64,000 nt of DNA from positions 310,001 through 374,000 of the forward strand of contig NZ_CP139003.1 in assembly GCF_044597725.1 (NCBI RefSeq), given 5' to 3'. The stretch comes from Bermanella sp044597725 (GTDB lineage: Bacteria > Pseudomonadota > Gammaproteobacteria > Pseudomonadales > Oceanobacteraceae). A model generated the notes under the pieces. It saw only the letters and a list, made by a program, of their open reading frames with translations, searched no databases and was not told the DNA's origin. Below, piece after piece: positions 27,789-36,700 of this stretch (the first letter of the stretch is position 1; every line of letters begins with the position of its first letter). A program made the translations under genes and the position numbers.

Positions 27789-28862
27789 TTATTCTTGGTT
27801 TATTGTTCCATGTTCCACGTGGAACGTTTTCAGCTGGCTTGAACTTGACCAGCAATCCGCAATTTGCGCGGCTTCAACAGCGGTAACAAAGACCTGACAT
27901 TTTAATTCTTCTAACAAACTACATAAAGCCTTTCTATGCTTTATATCCAACTCGGCAGACAAATCATCTACAAGAAAGATACAGGGCGACCCAGTAACTT
28001 GTTTATACATTTGGGCCTGAGCGAGTTTAAGCGCACAGACGACCATTTTTTGTTGCCCCCTAGACAGGACATCCATTGCTGGCTGATTTTGCGCCTTAAC
28101 CCGCAAATCGGCCCTTTGAGGACCTGTCCTAGTATACCCGCTTTCGAGGTCACTTACCCAACTTGATTCCAATATTTCAAAGTAATCTTCATCTTTTTTC
28201 CATCCTTGATGGAAAGCAAGGGAGACCTGTAAATCTGGGTTCAAACGCTCCATGTAATCGAAGAAAAGAGGTTTTAGTTTTTCTAAATAACTAAGGCGCA
28301 TTTGCGTTAGAGTCTTACTTAAATCAGCTAGGCTTCTGTGCCATATCTTACGTTCTTGCTCAGAGGCGCCACCTGCACGCAGCAAGGCATTACGTGTTTG
28401 GTGAGCTTTTTTGAACTGCTTCCAGATAGCAAAAAAATCGTGTTCCACGTGGAACACTCCCCAATCGATATATTCACGCCTTAGTTGAGGGGAGCCTTCC
28501 AATAAGCGAAACATGGTTGGGTCGAGTAACTGGACAGGTAACACCGACGCGAGCTCTGCAGCACTATTAAGCCAATGGCCATTGAGCTTGATTCTGCGCA
28601 CCCCTTCACTGTTGCGCTCTACCCCAAGCTGCTTATGGGGCATCTGGCAAAAAACAGTTAAAGCCGACTGCCCGTGCTGAATAATGGTTTTTTGCTTATG
28701 AGTCCTAAAGCTTCGGCAATAAGCAAGATAATGAATGGCTTCAAGGAAGCTCGTCTTACCACTGCCGTTTTCACCATAAACCAAATTCACTAGGGGAGAA
28801 GGCTGTAAACTAACGGGCTGCAAGTTACGCACACCCTGAAGCATTAAAAGCTCAATAGCCAT
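27789..28862 (-). CDS. recF: DNA replication and repair protein RecF
   Basis: A 357-residue SMC-like ATPase that helps load RecA at gaps through RecFOR. Walker A GENGSGKTSF is near residue 30, the signature SRGQQKMV near 275, and Walker B ends in LVDDLSAELD near 305. The conserved WGVFHVEH block near residue 135 is encoded by a perfect parS palindrome. A second parS copy encodes another FHVEH ten residues before the C-terminus. The upstream gap to dnaN (229 bases) holds a terminator-like hairpin, so recF may have its own promoter. Confidence 0.96.
   Translation of the reverse strand: MAIELLMLQGVRNLQPVSLQPSPLVNLVYGENGSGKTSFLEAIHYLAYCRSFRTHKQKTIIQHGQSALTVFCQMPHKQLGVERNSEGVRRIKLNGHWLNSAAELASVLPVQLLDPTMFRLLEGSPQLRREYIDWGVFHVEHDFFAIWKQFKKAHQTRNALLRAGGASEQERKIWHRSLADLSKTLTQMRLSYLEKLKPLFFDYMERLNPDLQVSLAFHQGWKKDEDYFEILESSWVSDLESGYTRTGPQRADLRVKAQNQPAMDVLSRGQQKMVVCALKLAQAQMYKQVTGSPCIFLVDDLSAELDIKHRKALCSLLEELKCQVFVTAVEAAQIADCWSSSSQLKTFHVEHGTINQE
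27811..27826. other. parS: parS site 1 (end of recF)
   Basis: TGTTCCACGTGGAACG matches the chromosomal parS palindrome TGTTCCACGTGGAACA with one difference at the last base. It lies in the last codons of recF. ParB, encoded at 40081-40974, is the expected ligand. Confidence 0.88.
28441..28456. other. parS: parS site 2 (inside recF)
   Basis: TGTTCCACGTGGAACA is a perfect 16-base palindrome equal to the Pseudomonas-type parS consensus. It lies within recF and encodes FHVEH there. It is 630 bases from the other site and about 3.3 kb from oriC. Confidence 0.93.
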
Positions 28863-28995
28863 AAAGATTTAAATAAGATTGTTTAGCGCACATGGATTGA
28901 AAGGCAGGATTGATAATATTGCCAGGATGCGCAAATGCTTTAACAGACATTGATGAAGGTTCCCTTGAAGCATTAGCAAAGTAGCTGATAGAAAC

Positions 28996-29052
28996 AAAAA
29001 AGGACCGAATTGCGCAGTTAACATCATAAATGAGCAATTTCAGTCCTTTTTT
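28996..29052 (-). terminator. Terminator-like hairpin between dnaN and recF
   Basis: AAAAAAGGAC pairs with GTCCTTTTTT and AATTGC with GCAATT around a 19-base loop, with T-runs on both strands. On the reverse strand it lies just after dnaN and would attenuate transcription into recF-gyrB. The remaining 229-base gap shows no convincing gene. Confidence 0.65.
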
Positions 29053-29091
29053 ATAAGCAAGGTGCTGCATGCAGCCAACTTCTAGCTTAAA

Positions 29092-30195
29092 TCAAAGACG
29101 CATAGGCATAACGACGTACAAAGAGTCACCGCCTTCCACTTCTTCCATCACAGCACTGGAATTAGCATCTCCCAGAGTCATCTTCATATCATCGCCATCA
29201 AGTACCGATAATACGTCTTGTAAATAACTCACGTTGAAGCCGATTTCTAACAGTTCACCTTGATATTCAACGCCAATGCTTTCTTCCGCTTGTTCTTGTT
29301 CCGGGTTATTAGCAACCACTTGCAAGTTATCGTCTTCCAATAACAAGCGAACACCACGATACTTTTCGTTGGATAAAATCGCAGTACGCTGAAATACATG
29401 GCGTAATGCCTGACGATCAGCAATTAGGGTTTTATTACCATTACGCGGGATAACACGCTCATAATCAGGGAACTTGCCATCCACTAATTTAGAGGTAAAG
29501 GTATAATCGCCTACCTGTGCACGAACGTGATTATTACTAATCATAAGCTCCACAGTGGCTTCAGGATCCATTAGCAGCTTGGCCAACTCCAAGACACCTT
29601 TGCGCGGCACGATAACCTGCATACGCTCGCTTATATCAAGCGATACAGGCACACCACAAGTGGCTAAACGGTGCCCGTCTGTGGCCACTGCACGCAACTC
29701 GTCCGGTTTTACCTCAATCAACATACCGTTCAAGTAATAACGAACGTCTTGCTGCGCCATGGCAAACGCGGTGCGGTCGATGATGCGACGTAACTGGCTT
29801 TGCGGAATAGCCGCTGTAGCCTGATAGTCCATATCATCGATATTTGGGAACTCGTTTGCAGGAAGACTCGATAGCATGAATTTACTACGGCCAGCCTGCA
29901 GTTGTACTTTATGCTCATCAAGTGAGATCTCTATGGTGCTTTGATCAGGCAGCGACTTACAAATATCCATAAGCTTTTTAGCCGGAACCGTAACGGCTCC
30001 ATCAATGCCTGGCTCCAGTAATTGGGCCTTACCAATCATTTCCAGTTCAAGATCGGTACCCGTTAAGGATAATTCGCTCCCCTTCACTTCTAACAGTACA
30101 TTAGAAAGTACAGGTAGGGTTTGACGACGTTCGACTACGCCTGCAACCAATTGAAGTGGCTTTAACAGGGCTTCCCGAGTAATTGTGAGTTTCAT
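29092..30195 (-). CDS. dnaN: DNA polymerase III beta sliding clamp
   Basis: A 367-residue clamp subunit (E. coli 366) that encircles DNA and tethers polymerase III. Three similar domains are present. The N-terminus (KLTITREALLKPLQLVAGVV) and the C-terminal MPMRL peptide are typical. It follows dnaA on the reverse strand with a 13-base gap, in the usual dnaA-dnaN order. Confidence 0.98.
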   Translation of the reverse strand: MKLTITREALLKPLQLVAGVVERRQTLPVLSNVLLEVKGSELSLTGTDLELEMIGKAQLLEPGIDGAVTVPAKKLMDICKSLPDQSTIEISLDEHKVQLQAGRSKFMLSSLPANEFPNIDDMDYQATAAIPQSQLRRIIDRTAFAMAQQDVRYYLNGMLIEVKPDELRAVATDGHRLATCGVPVSLDISERMQVIVPRKGVLELAKLLMDPEATVELMISNNHVRAQVGDYTFTSKLVDGKFPDYERVIPRNGNKTLIADRQALRHVFQRTAILSNEKYRGVRLLLEDDNLQVVANNPEQEQAEESIGVEYQGELLEIGFNVSYLQDVLSVLDGDDMKMTLGDANSSAVMEEVEGGDSLYVVMPMRL

Positions 30196-30208
30196 GCCTT
30201 ATCCGCTC

Positions 30209-31690
30209 TTAACTGGTCAATGACCGCAACAGGTTTTTATAATCTTCGCCAATGTCTGCGCTGTTTTCGCGTAATTCTTTAATTTTACGACAGCCATGCA
30301 AGACCGTGGTATGGTCTCGCCCGCCAAACGCATCGCCAATTTCAGGCAGACTATGGTTGGTGAGTTCTTTGCTCAGGGCCATGGCCACTTGTCTTGGCCT
30401 TGCCACTGAGCGAGAGCGCCGCTTAGATAATAAGTCGGACACTTTAATTTTGTAATACTCGGCAACAATACGTTGGATGTTATCAATACTGACTTGCTTA
30501 TCCTGTAATGCCAAGAGGTCTTTTAAACTTTCTTTTATAAACGGCAAGGTAATCTTAGACCCAGTAAACGCTGAGTTCGCTATCACACGTTTTAAAGCGC
30601 CTTCTAGCTCACGCACGTTGCTACGAATCTTCTGCGCAACAAAAAATGCCGCCTCATGGGGCAAGTCGATTCCTTCTTGCTCTGCTTTCTTCATTAATAT
30701 AGCAACACGGGTTTCTAACTCGGGTGGCTCTACTGCCACGGTTAGTCCCCAGCCAAACCGACTTTTAAGTCGATCTTCCAAGCCATCAATCTCTTTGGGA
30801 TAACGGTCACAGGTTAATATCATTTGCTGTCCACCTTCAAGCAATGCATTAAAGGTGTGGAAAAATTCTTCCTGGCTGCGCTCTTTACGGGCAAAAAACT
30901 GAATATCATCAATTAATAGGGCATCAACACTGCGATAATAGCGTTTGAATTCATTAATCGCATTTAACTGCAGGGCTTTTACCATGTCAGCAACGAAGCG
31001 CTCTGAATGCAGATAAACCACCTTAGCGTTGGGGTTTTGCGCCTGAATATGATTACCCACCGCATGCATTAAGTGGGTTTTACCCAAACCTACACCACCA
31101 TATATAAAGAGTGGGTTATAGGATCCGCCGGCATTTTGTGAAACCTGCTGGGCCGCCGCATGGGCTAATTGGTTCGATTTACCTTCCACGAACGAATCGA
31201 ACGTAAAGCGCTTATTTAAGCTGCTTTGATGTTGAATACTGCCTTCGACTTGAACCTTGCGAGACTCTTTAACCGATTGAGCTTTTTTATTTGCAGTGGC
31301 AACAGAGTCGCCAACTACTGGATTCGCTTGTCGCGTGGCGTTAATAGCTTGAGCGTTTTGCTGGCTTTGCGTATTAACAGTGGCAGCAGGCGCAGCATTA
31401 TTTTGCGCAGGCTGAACTTGCACTTGAGCGGCAAAAGCAGGTGTACTGCCTTTAGAACTAATATCGAGTTGAAACGACAGCATTTGGCCACCATTTAACT
31501 CTTCCAGTAATGATTGAATTCGATTTAGAAACTTATCTTTAACCCAGTCTTTTACAAAACGATTAGGCGCAGTGATTACCAAACCCGATTCAGACTCATC
31601 GGCGGTTAGCGGTCTAATCCATGTATTAAACTGTTGCGCAGGTAGCTCGTCTTGCAGACAGCGCACGCATTCTTCCCACAATGCCAACAC
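30209..31690 (-). CDS. dnaA: Chromosomal replication initiator DnaA
   Basis: The initiator that binds DnaA boxes and opens oriC. Domain I begins LWEECVRCLQDELP; the linker is long, Gln/Ala-rich and disordered; domain III has Walker A GGVGLGKTHLMHAVGN and Walker B LLIDDIQFF; domain IV ends with FGGRDHTTVLHGCRKI, which contacts the DnaA box. The frame extends to an ATG at 31723 (504 residues). The GTG at 31690 has GGAG nine bases upstream, and its N-terminus aligns with E. coli MSLSLWQQC, so I prefer it (493 residues). The two starts differ by 11 residues. Confidence 0.96.
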   Translation of the reverse strand: MLALWEECVRCLQDELPAQQFNTWIRPLTADESESGLVITAPNRFVKDWVKDKFLNRIQSLLEELNGGQMLSFQLDISSKGSTPAFAAQVQVQPAQNNAAPAATVNTQSQQNAQAINATRQANPVVGDSVATANKKAQSVKESRKVQVEGSIQHQSSLNKRFTFDSFVEGKSNQLAHAAAQQVSQNAGGSYNPLFIYGGVGLGKTHLMHAVGNHIQAQNPNAKVVYLHSERFVADMVKALQLNAINEFKRYYRSVDALLIDDIQFFARKERSQEEFFHTFNALLEGGQQMILTCDRYPKEIDGLEDRLKSRFGWGLTVAVEPPELETRVAILMKKAEQEGIDLPHEAAFFVAQKIRSNVRELEGALKRVIANSAFTGSKITLPFIKESLKDLLALQDKQVSIDNIQRIVAEYYKIKVSDLLSKRRSRSVARPRQVAMALSKELTNHSLPEIGDAFGGRDHTTVLHGCRKIKELRENSADIGEDYKNLLRSLTS

Positions 31691-31723
31691 GGCACGTAAC
31701 TCCATATCCAAACGGTTGGCCAT

Positions 31724-32167
31724 TGTACCAACATATATTCAGTTATCCACAGATAACTCTGTCATTAACCTGTGGATTCACTCTGTGTATAAGCGGGACG
31801 AAATTGTGAATAACTAAGAGATTTGGCCTGCATGTGTATAACCGCCATTTTAGTCCTCAGGTTATTCGCCCTTTGTAATCAGGTTCTACCCGCTTTATTC
31901 ATAACTTATCATCTTTGCAGATCGTTGATTTTAAAGGGTTTAAGTTAGTTATCAACAGTTTTAAGCGCCCTCATTATTAATAACTAATCATTAAAAAACA
32001 TAATATAAACATATACATATATATTTAATATATTATTCAAAATAACCTAAAAATCGGTTTTCTAAGAAATATGTAATAAAGTTGAATTCCTGATTGAATA
32101 TATTGATTGTTTTCAATACAATCCGCTGCCTTATTTTTTATATTGAACTCAGAAGTGAGAGCCGGTT
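31724..32167. other. oriC: Chromosomal replication origin oriC (dnaA-rpmH intergenic region)
   Basis: This 444-base gene-free region holds a DnaA-box cluster on the dnaA side: TTATCCACA at 31743-31751 (perfect), TGTGGATTC at 31771-31779, TGTGTATAA at 31784-31792 and 31833-31841, TGTGAATAA at 31805-31813, and TTATCAACA at 31949-31957. A very AT-rich stretch (about 31975-32105) follows and is a likely unwinding element. The dnaA-oriC-rpmH layout is that of Pseudomonas. The dnaA promoter must lie among the boxes, giving autoregulation (inference). Confidence 0.9.
32094..32122 (+). promoter_or_regulatory. Probable rpmH promoter
   Basis: TTGAAT and TACAAT are spaced by exactly 17 bases, ending 45 bases before the rpmH ATG. 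They lie at the edge of the AT-rich part of oriC. Confidence 0.65.
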
Positions 32168-32302
32168 ATGAAACGTACTTTTCAACCAAGCGTACTAAAA
32201 CGCAAACGCACCCACGGTTTCCGTGCTCGTATGGCAACCAAAAGCGGACGTCAAATTTTGGCTCGTCGTCGTGCCAAGGGTCGTAAGCAACTTTCTGCTT
32301 AA
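32168..32302 (+). CDS. rpmH: 50S ribosomal protein L34
   Basis: A 44-residue, extremely basic ribosomal protein beginning MKRTFQPSVLKRKRTHGF and ending RAKGRKQLSA, the standard L34 length and sequence. It is preceded by a purine-rich ribosome-binding site (AGAAGTGAGAG) and starts the rpmH-rnpA-yidD-yidC-mnmE run. Confidence 0.98.
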   Translation: MKRTFQPSVLKRKRTHGFRARMATKSGRQILARRRAKGRKQLSA

Positions 32303-32308
32303 TCCCTG

Positions 32309-32701
32309 ATGACCACGATATTCCCACGCCAAGTCAGGCTACTTACGGCAGGGGACTATCGACGGGTATTCGATGGCGCAGAAGCCAAAGCCCAAACACG
32401 GCAAATTCTAATACTTGCGCGACGCAATGACCTAGGATTTGCCAGATTGGGTTTGATAGTTGCGAAGAAACATGCAAAACGTGCAGTCGACCGCAATCAA
32501 ATTAAACGCATTGTGCGTGAAAGTTTTCGACATCATCAGTCTGAGTTAGAAAACTATGACTGTGTTGTACTTGCCCGACCTGGGGTAAAAGATCTTGATA
32601 AAGATCAGCTGCGACACATGGTGGACCAACTGTGGACACGGTTAAGGAAACGTCCTAATGACAACCGTTCCAAGCCCAAGCAACAAAAAAAACAGGCTTA
32701 A
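32309..32701 (+). CDS. rnpA: Ribonuclease P protein component
   Basis: A 130-residue basic protein that assists the RNase P RNA in maturing tRNA 5' ends. The signature GLIVAKKHAKRAVDRNQIKRIVRESFR is present (about residues 50-76). It starts 6 bases after the rpmH stop and its 3' end overlaps yidD by 44 bases in another frame. The C-terminus is Lys/Arg-rich. Confidence 0.96.
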   Translation: MTTIFPRQVRLLTAGDYRRVFDGAEAKAQTRQILILARRNDLGFARLGLIVAKKHAKRAVDRNQIKRIVRESFRHHQSELENYDCVVLARPGVKDLDKDQLRHMVDQLWTRLRKRPNDNRSKPKQQKKQA

Positions 32702-32948
32702 CCCCAAGGGTTTAGTTGTCTATTTTTTGTCATTGCCAATACGATTTTACCGTATTGCTATCTCCCCCATGCTACCTAGTCGTTGCCGTTATCTCCCAAC
32801 TTGTTCAGAATACGCCCTCGAAGCTTTACAAAAGCACGGTCCTATCCGTGGTACTTGGCTAAGTTTAAAAAGAATTGGACGATGTCATCCATGGGGAAGC
32901 CATGGTTACGATCCCGTTCCCAACAATCACGATATAAAAAAGAGCTAA
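32658..32948 (+). CDS. yidD: Membrane protein insertion efficiency factor YidD
   Basis: A 96-residue protein with an amphipathic membrane-associated N-terminus and the family block SRCRYLPTCSEYALEAL with conserved Cys residues, then GRCHPWGSHGYDPVP. YidD helps insertion of proteins through YidC. Its start lies inside rnpA (44-base overlap), as in many proteobacteria. yidC begins 6 bases later. Confidence 0.96.
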   Translation: MTTVPSPSNKKNRLNPKGLVVYFLSLPIRFYRIAISPMLPSRCRYLPTCSEYALEALQKHGPIRGTWLSLKRIGRCHPWGSHGYDPVPNNHDIKKS

Positions 32949-32954
32949 CTCACA

Positions 32955-34628
32955 ATGGATGCAAGAAGAGCAATCATTCTGATCGGCATAGCGGTAATTT
33001 CTTACATGCTGGTGCTTCAGTGGAATGAGGATTATGGTAAACGTCCAACTCAGACTTCCGAGCCGGTAACCCGTTTAACGCCGTCACAAACACAACCAAG
33101 CCCATCGCAAAGCGAATCTAATGGCGTACAAGCCAATAGCGATGCACCAGTGGTTGTTGAAGACCCTACTACTGCAAGCAGCGTTGATAAGCCAGTAAGC
33201 ACACAATTAATTAAAGTAGAAACCGATGTATTAGATATTCGTATCGACCCTATTGGTGGTGATGTGGTTTATGCTGCATTAAAAGAGTTCCCACTGACGG
33301 TTGATCAGCCCGATACATCGTTTGTTTTATTAGAGCAGAGCAATACTCGCACCTACGTTGCACAAAGTGGTTTAGTTGGACGCAACGGTATTGATAAAGA
33401 TGGTCGTGCTCAATTCTCCACGGAGAAATCAGAATACACCTTACGTGATGGCCAAGATCAGTTAGAAGTTGTGCTAAGCAAGCAGCAAGGCGATGTTGTT
33501 ATCAACAAGGTCTTTGTATTTAACCGCGGCAATTACTTAATGGATGTAGGCTATCGCATAGATAACCGCTCACAAGAGTCGTGGAAAGCTAACTTTTATG
33601 CTCAATTTAAGCGTGATCGCAGCGCCGATCCATCTACCATGGAATCAATGGGAATGGCATCTTTCTTAGGTGCTGCGGTTACTCGCCCATCAGAACGTTA
33701 TACCAAGTTAGATTTTGATGACATTGAAGAAAGCCCATTCAAGCAAGAAATTGAAGGTGGTTGGATTGCATTTTTACAACATTATTTCTTAGGTGCTTGG
33801 GTTCCTGCCGAATCGCAAAGTCATGTTTACAATACTCGTAAAGCCAGTGGCCATTACCTTGTTGGCTATTACGATAATGCCATTGAAGTAGCACCTAATA
33901 GCCAAGGTGAAACTTTCACCCAGTTATATTTGGGGCCAAAAGACCAAGATCGTCTGTCTGAAATTTCAGAAAACCTAGACTTAACCATCGATTATGGTTG
34001 GTTGTGGTGGGTTGCTCAGCCGTTGTTCTGGTTACTGCAACTAATGCATGACATTGCTGGCAACTGGGGTTGGGCGATTATCATGTTAACGGTTCTGGTT
34101 AAGCTGGCCTTCTTCCCACTATCGGCTGCAAGTTATCGTTCTATGGCTAACATGCGTCGTGTTGCACCTAAGCTTACCGCTATTAAAGAGCAATATGCGG
34201 ATAATAGGGAGCAGCTTAGTAAAGAAATGATGGCGCTCTATAAGAAAGAGAAAATTAATCCATTAGGTGGTTGTTTACCTATCCTTGTGCAAATGCCGGT
34301 ATTTATTGCTCTTTACTGGGTATTAATGGAATCGGTGGAGCTGCGCCAAGCGCCGTTTATGTTATGGATTGAAGATTTATCGTTAAAAGACCCATTATTT
34401 ATTCTGCCGCTTATTATGGGTGCATCCATGTTTGTTCAGATGCAACTTAACCCAACACCGCCAGACCCAATGCAGGCAAAAATTATGAAGTTAATGCCGG
34501 TTGTATTTACCGTGTTCTTCTTATTCTTCCCTGCGGGCTTAGTATTGTACTGGGTGGTAAACAACTTATTATCTATCGCTCAGCAGTACTACATAACACG
34601 AAAAATTGAGGCAGAAGCGAGCAAGTAA
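32955..34628 (+). CDS. yidC: Membrane protein insertase YidC
   Basis: A 557-residue inner-membrane insertase (E. coli 548). It has an N-terminal membrane helix, a Ser/Thr/Gln-rich linker, a large periplasmic beta-sandwich domain (about 70-340), and then the five-helix core from about 355, including YRSMANMRRVAPKLTAIKEQ and INPLGGCLPILVQMPVFIALY. It inserts ATP synthase subunits a and c among others, whose genes lie downstream in this window. Confidence 0.97.
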   Translation: MDARRAIILIGIAVISYMLVLQWNEDYGKRPTQTSEPVTRLTPSQTQPSPSQSESNGVQANSDAPVVVEDPTTASSVDKPVSTQLIKVETDVLDIRIDPIGGDVVYAALKEFPLTVDQPDTSFVLLEQSNTRTYVAQSGLVGRNGIDKDGRAQFSTEKSEYTLRDGQDQLEVVLSKQQGDVVINKVFVFNRGNYLMDVGYRIDNRSQESWKANFYAQFKRDRSADPSTMESMGMASFLGAAVTRPSERYTKLDFDDIEESPFKQEIEGGWIAFLQHYFLGAWVPAESQSHVYNTRKASGHYLVGYYDNAIEVAPNSQGETFTQLYLGPKDQDRLSEISENLDLTIDYGWLWWVAQPLFWLLQLMHDIAGNWGWAIIMLTVLVKLAFFPLSAASYRSMANMRRVAPKLTAIKEQYADNREQLSKEMMALYKKEKINPLGGCLPILVQMPVFIALYWVLMESVELRQAPFMLWIEDLSLKDPLFILPLIMGASMFVQMQLNPTPPDPMQAKIMKLMPVVFTVFFLFFPAGLVLYWVVNNLLSIAQQYYITRKIEAEASK

Positions 34629-34648
34629 TATCTTGCTCTGGATTCAAT

Positions 34649-36016
34649 ATGCAACTCAATACCGACACCATTGCCGCCGTCGCCACCCCGCCAGGGCGTG
34701 GTGGCGTTGGCATTGTGCGTGTATCGGGTAGCAAAGCTAAAGACATCGCATTTGCTGTACTTGGTTTTACTCCCAAAACACGTTACGCCCATTATTGCCC
34801 ATTCAAAGACGACGCTGGTATAACCCTTGATGAAGGGCTGGCGTTATTTTTTGAAGGACCAAACTCCTTTACCGGCGAAGATGTTTTAGAACTGCAGGGT
34901 CATGGTGGCCCTGTGATTCTGGATTTTATCTTACAGCGAGTACTTACTTTAGGTTGTCGCTTAGCGCGCCCAGGTGAGTTTTCTGAGCGGGCATTTCTTA
35001 ACGATAAATTAGATCTCACGCAAGCCGAAGCCATTGCCGACTTAATTGATTCAGCGTCAGAACAAGCTGCGCGCTGCGCAGTACGATCACTGCAAGGTGC
35101 CTTTAGCGACCGAGTTCATGAATTAGTTGATAGCCTAATTAAGCTGCGTATTTATGTGGAAGCCGCCATTGATTTCCCTGAAGAAGAAATCGACTTTTTA
35201 AGCGATGGCAAAGTAGAAGCTGATTTGCGTAAGGTTATGAATAACTTATCGGATGTTCAGCAGGAAGCTAATCAGGGTTCATTGTTACGGGAAGGCATGA
35301 GCGTGGTTATTGCTGGTCGACCAAATGCTGGTAAGTCGAGCTTATTAAATGCATTGTCAGGCCGTGATACCGCAATTGTGACCCATATTGCCGGAACCAC
35401 TCGCGACGTATTACGTGAGCATATACACATCGATGGTATGCCCTTACATGTTATTGATACCGCGGGTCTTCGAGATGCACCGGACGAAGTTGAACGCATT
35501 GGTATAGAGCGCGCTTGGCAAGAAATTGAACAAGCCGATCGTGTATTGTTAATGGTTGATGCAACTGAAACGGACGCCATTGCTCCTCACGAGATTTGGC
35601 CCGAATTTGTGGATAAACTGCCTCACCCTGAACGTATAAGTGTTATTCGTAACAAGGTGGATTTAACCCAAGAAGCCCCCGGCTTTGATGGCACAAGCCA
35701 GTCTACCCCCATTGTGCGTTTAGCCGCCAAACAAGGCGAAGGTGTGCAAGATTTGCGCGAACACCTGAAAACCATCATGGGTTATAACGCCACCAGCGAG
35801 GGTGGTTTTATCGCCCGCCGCCGTCATATTGATGCGCTCACACAGGCGCAAATCTTTCTTGATAGTGGCCTTGAGCAATTACTGGGCGCCGCTGCCGGCG
35901 AGCTATTAGCCGAAGACTTACGCATGGCGCAAAACGCACTTAATGAAATTACTGGCGAGTTCAGCAGTGATGATTTGCTAGGTAAGATTTTTGGAAGCTT
36001 TTGTATTGGTAAGTAA
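34649..36016 (+). CDS. mnmE: tRNA modification GTPase MnmE
   Basis: A 455-residue GTPase that works with MnmG to make the cmnm5/mnm5 group on U34 of tRNAs. An N-terminal THF-binding domain (PPGRGGVGIVRVSG) is followed by the G domain with GRPNAGKSSLLNAL near residue 223, DTAGLRDA and NKVD. The C-terminus ends FCIGK, the essential CxGK motif. It follows yidC by 20 bases. Confidence 0.98.
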   Translation: MQLNTDTIAAVATPPGRGGVGIVRVSGSKAKDIAFAVLGFTPKTRYAHYCPFKDDAGITLDEGLALFFEGPNSFTGEDVLELQGHGGPVILDFILQRVLTLGCRLARPGEFSERAFLNDKLDLTQAEAIADLIDSASEQAARCAVRSLQGAFSDRVHELVDSLIKLRIYVEAAIDFPEEEIDFLSDGKVEADLRKVMNNLSDVQQEANQGSLLREGMSVVIAGRPNAGKSSLLNALSGRDTAIVTHIAGTTRDVLREHIHIDGMPLHVIDTAGLRDAPDEVERIGIERAWQEIEQADRVLLMVDATETDAIAPHEIWPEFVDKLPHPERISVIRNKVDLTQEAPGFDGTSQSTPIVRLAAKQGEGVQDLREHLKTIMGYNATSEGGFIARRRHIDALTQAQIFLDSGLEQLLGAAAGELLAEDLRMAQNALNEITGEFSSDDLLGKIFGSFCIGK

Positions 36017-36025
36017 TGCCATGCT

Positions 36026-36034
36026 TGTGGATAA
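36026..36034 (-). other. Perfect DnaA box after mnmE
   Basis: TGTGGATAA, the reverse complement of the DnaA box TTATCCACA, lies 10 bases after the mnmE stop. Three more perfect boxes lie in the downstream mnmG gene. Confidence 0.5.
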
Positions 36035-36105
36035 CATGCTTATAACTTCTGACTAACTTGTGCCTAAGCTGTTGAAAGCTAGTCAGAATGTGCCCTGTAG
36101 CCCTG

Positions 36106-36465
36106 TTATAAACTAAATCTTCCTGTGGGTAACTTTTTCTCTGTGCTCGTCTCTGGTGCTCGTTCGGGTACGTTTATGCGGCCATTTATGGTGGTGTAGT
36201 CCATGCCGATAATGCGGTTCAGTATGCCTAAAAAGCTGGTGGTATCATCGGGTGTACTTATTAGAGTATCAATAGTGGCATTCTCAGGTACTAGCTCCAT
36301 GGCACGTTCTTGGCTATCGCCCCCAGGTATTTGCATAAACAAAAAGTTGAAGTTTTCTGCGTGGGCCATGTAGGTTTGGTCGGTGGTGCGTAACCCTGAG
36401 CATGCAGAAAGTAATGTTATGCACAGCCCAGTTAATATCAGAGTTTTCATGTTCAATATCTTCAT
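36106..36465 (-). CDS. Uncharacterised lipoprotein
   Basis: A 119-residue protein with a lipoprotein signal ending in LLSACSG, so it is probably lipid-anchored at the envelope. I recognise no domain; a GGDSQERAME segment and a run of Asp/Thr are the only notable features. The frame is open to 36594, but the ATG at 36465 has AGGGGA upstream and places the signal peptide at the N-terminus; ATG 36450 is an alternative. It is transcribed against the surrounding mnmE and mnmG genes, which are otherwise adjacent in related genomes. Confidence 0.6.
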   Translation of the reverse strand: MKILNMKTLILTGLCITLLSACSGLRTTDQTYMAHAENFNFLFMQIPGGDSQERAMELVPENATIDTLISTPDDTTSFLGILNRIIGMDYTTINGRINVPERAPETSTEKKLPTGRFSL

Positions 36466-36622
36466 GTAAGTACTTTCCCCTAGCATACCGTTAAACCCCT
36501 CTATTTCTCTAGCATGTCCCCTTAGAATTGGGCGGTATTTATCAGTATTAATAAGCCCTGTATGTGCAAATAATCTGGCGTCTTGCGGTGCCAATCTATA
36601 TAATGCCCGCCCTGATCGAAAA

Positions 36623-36652
36623 TTGATCAGCTTTTGTGCAAAGGCCTAGTAT
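36623..36652 (+). promoter_or_regulatory. Possible mnmG promoter
   Basis: TTGATC and TAGTAT are spaced by 18 bases, about 50 bases before the mnmG GTG. The -35 overlaps one arm of a small inverted repeat (CTGATC/GATCAG). Pattern only. Confidence 0.35.
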
Positions 36653-36700
36653 TTATAGGGGCTAGATGCAGAAGCTGATATGGCAAATAGAGGTTGTTAA

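Noticed and set aside
28852..29070. 72-codon reverse-strand ORF between recF and dnaN
   Set aside because: It overlaps the recF start, contains the terminator-like hairpin, and has no recognisable motif or ribosome-binding site.
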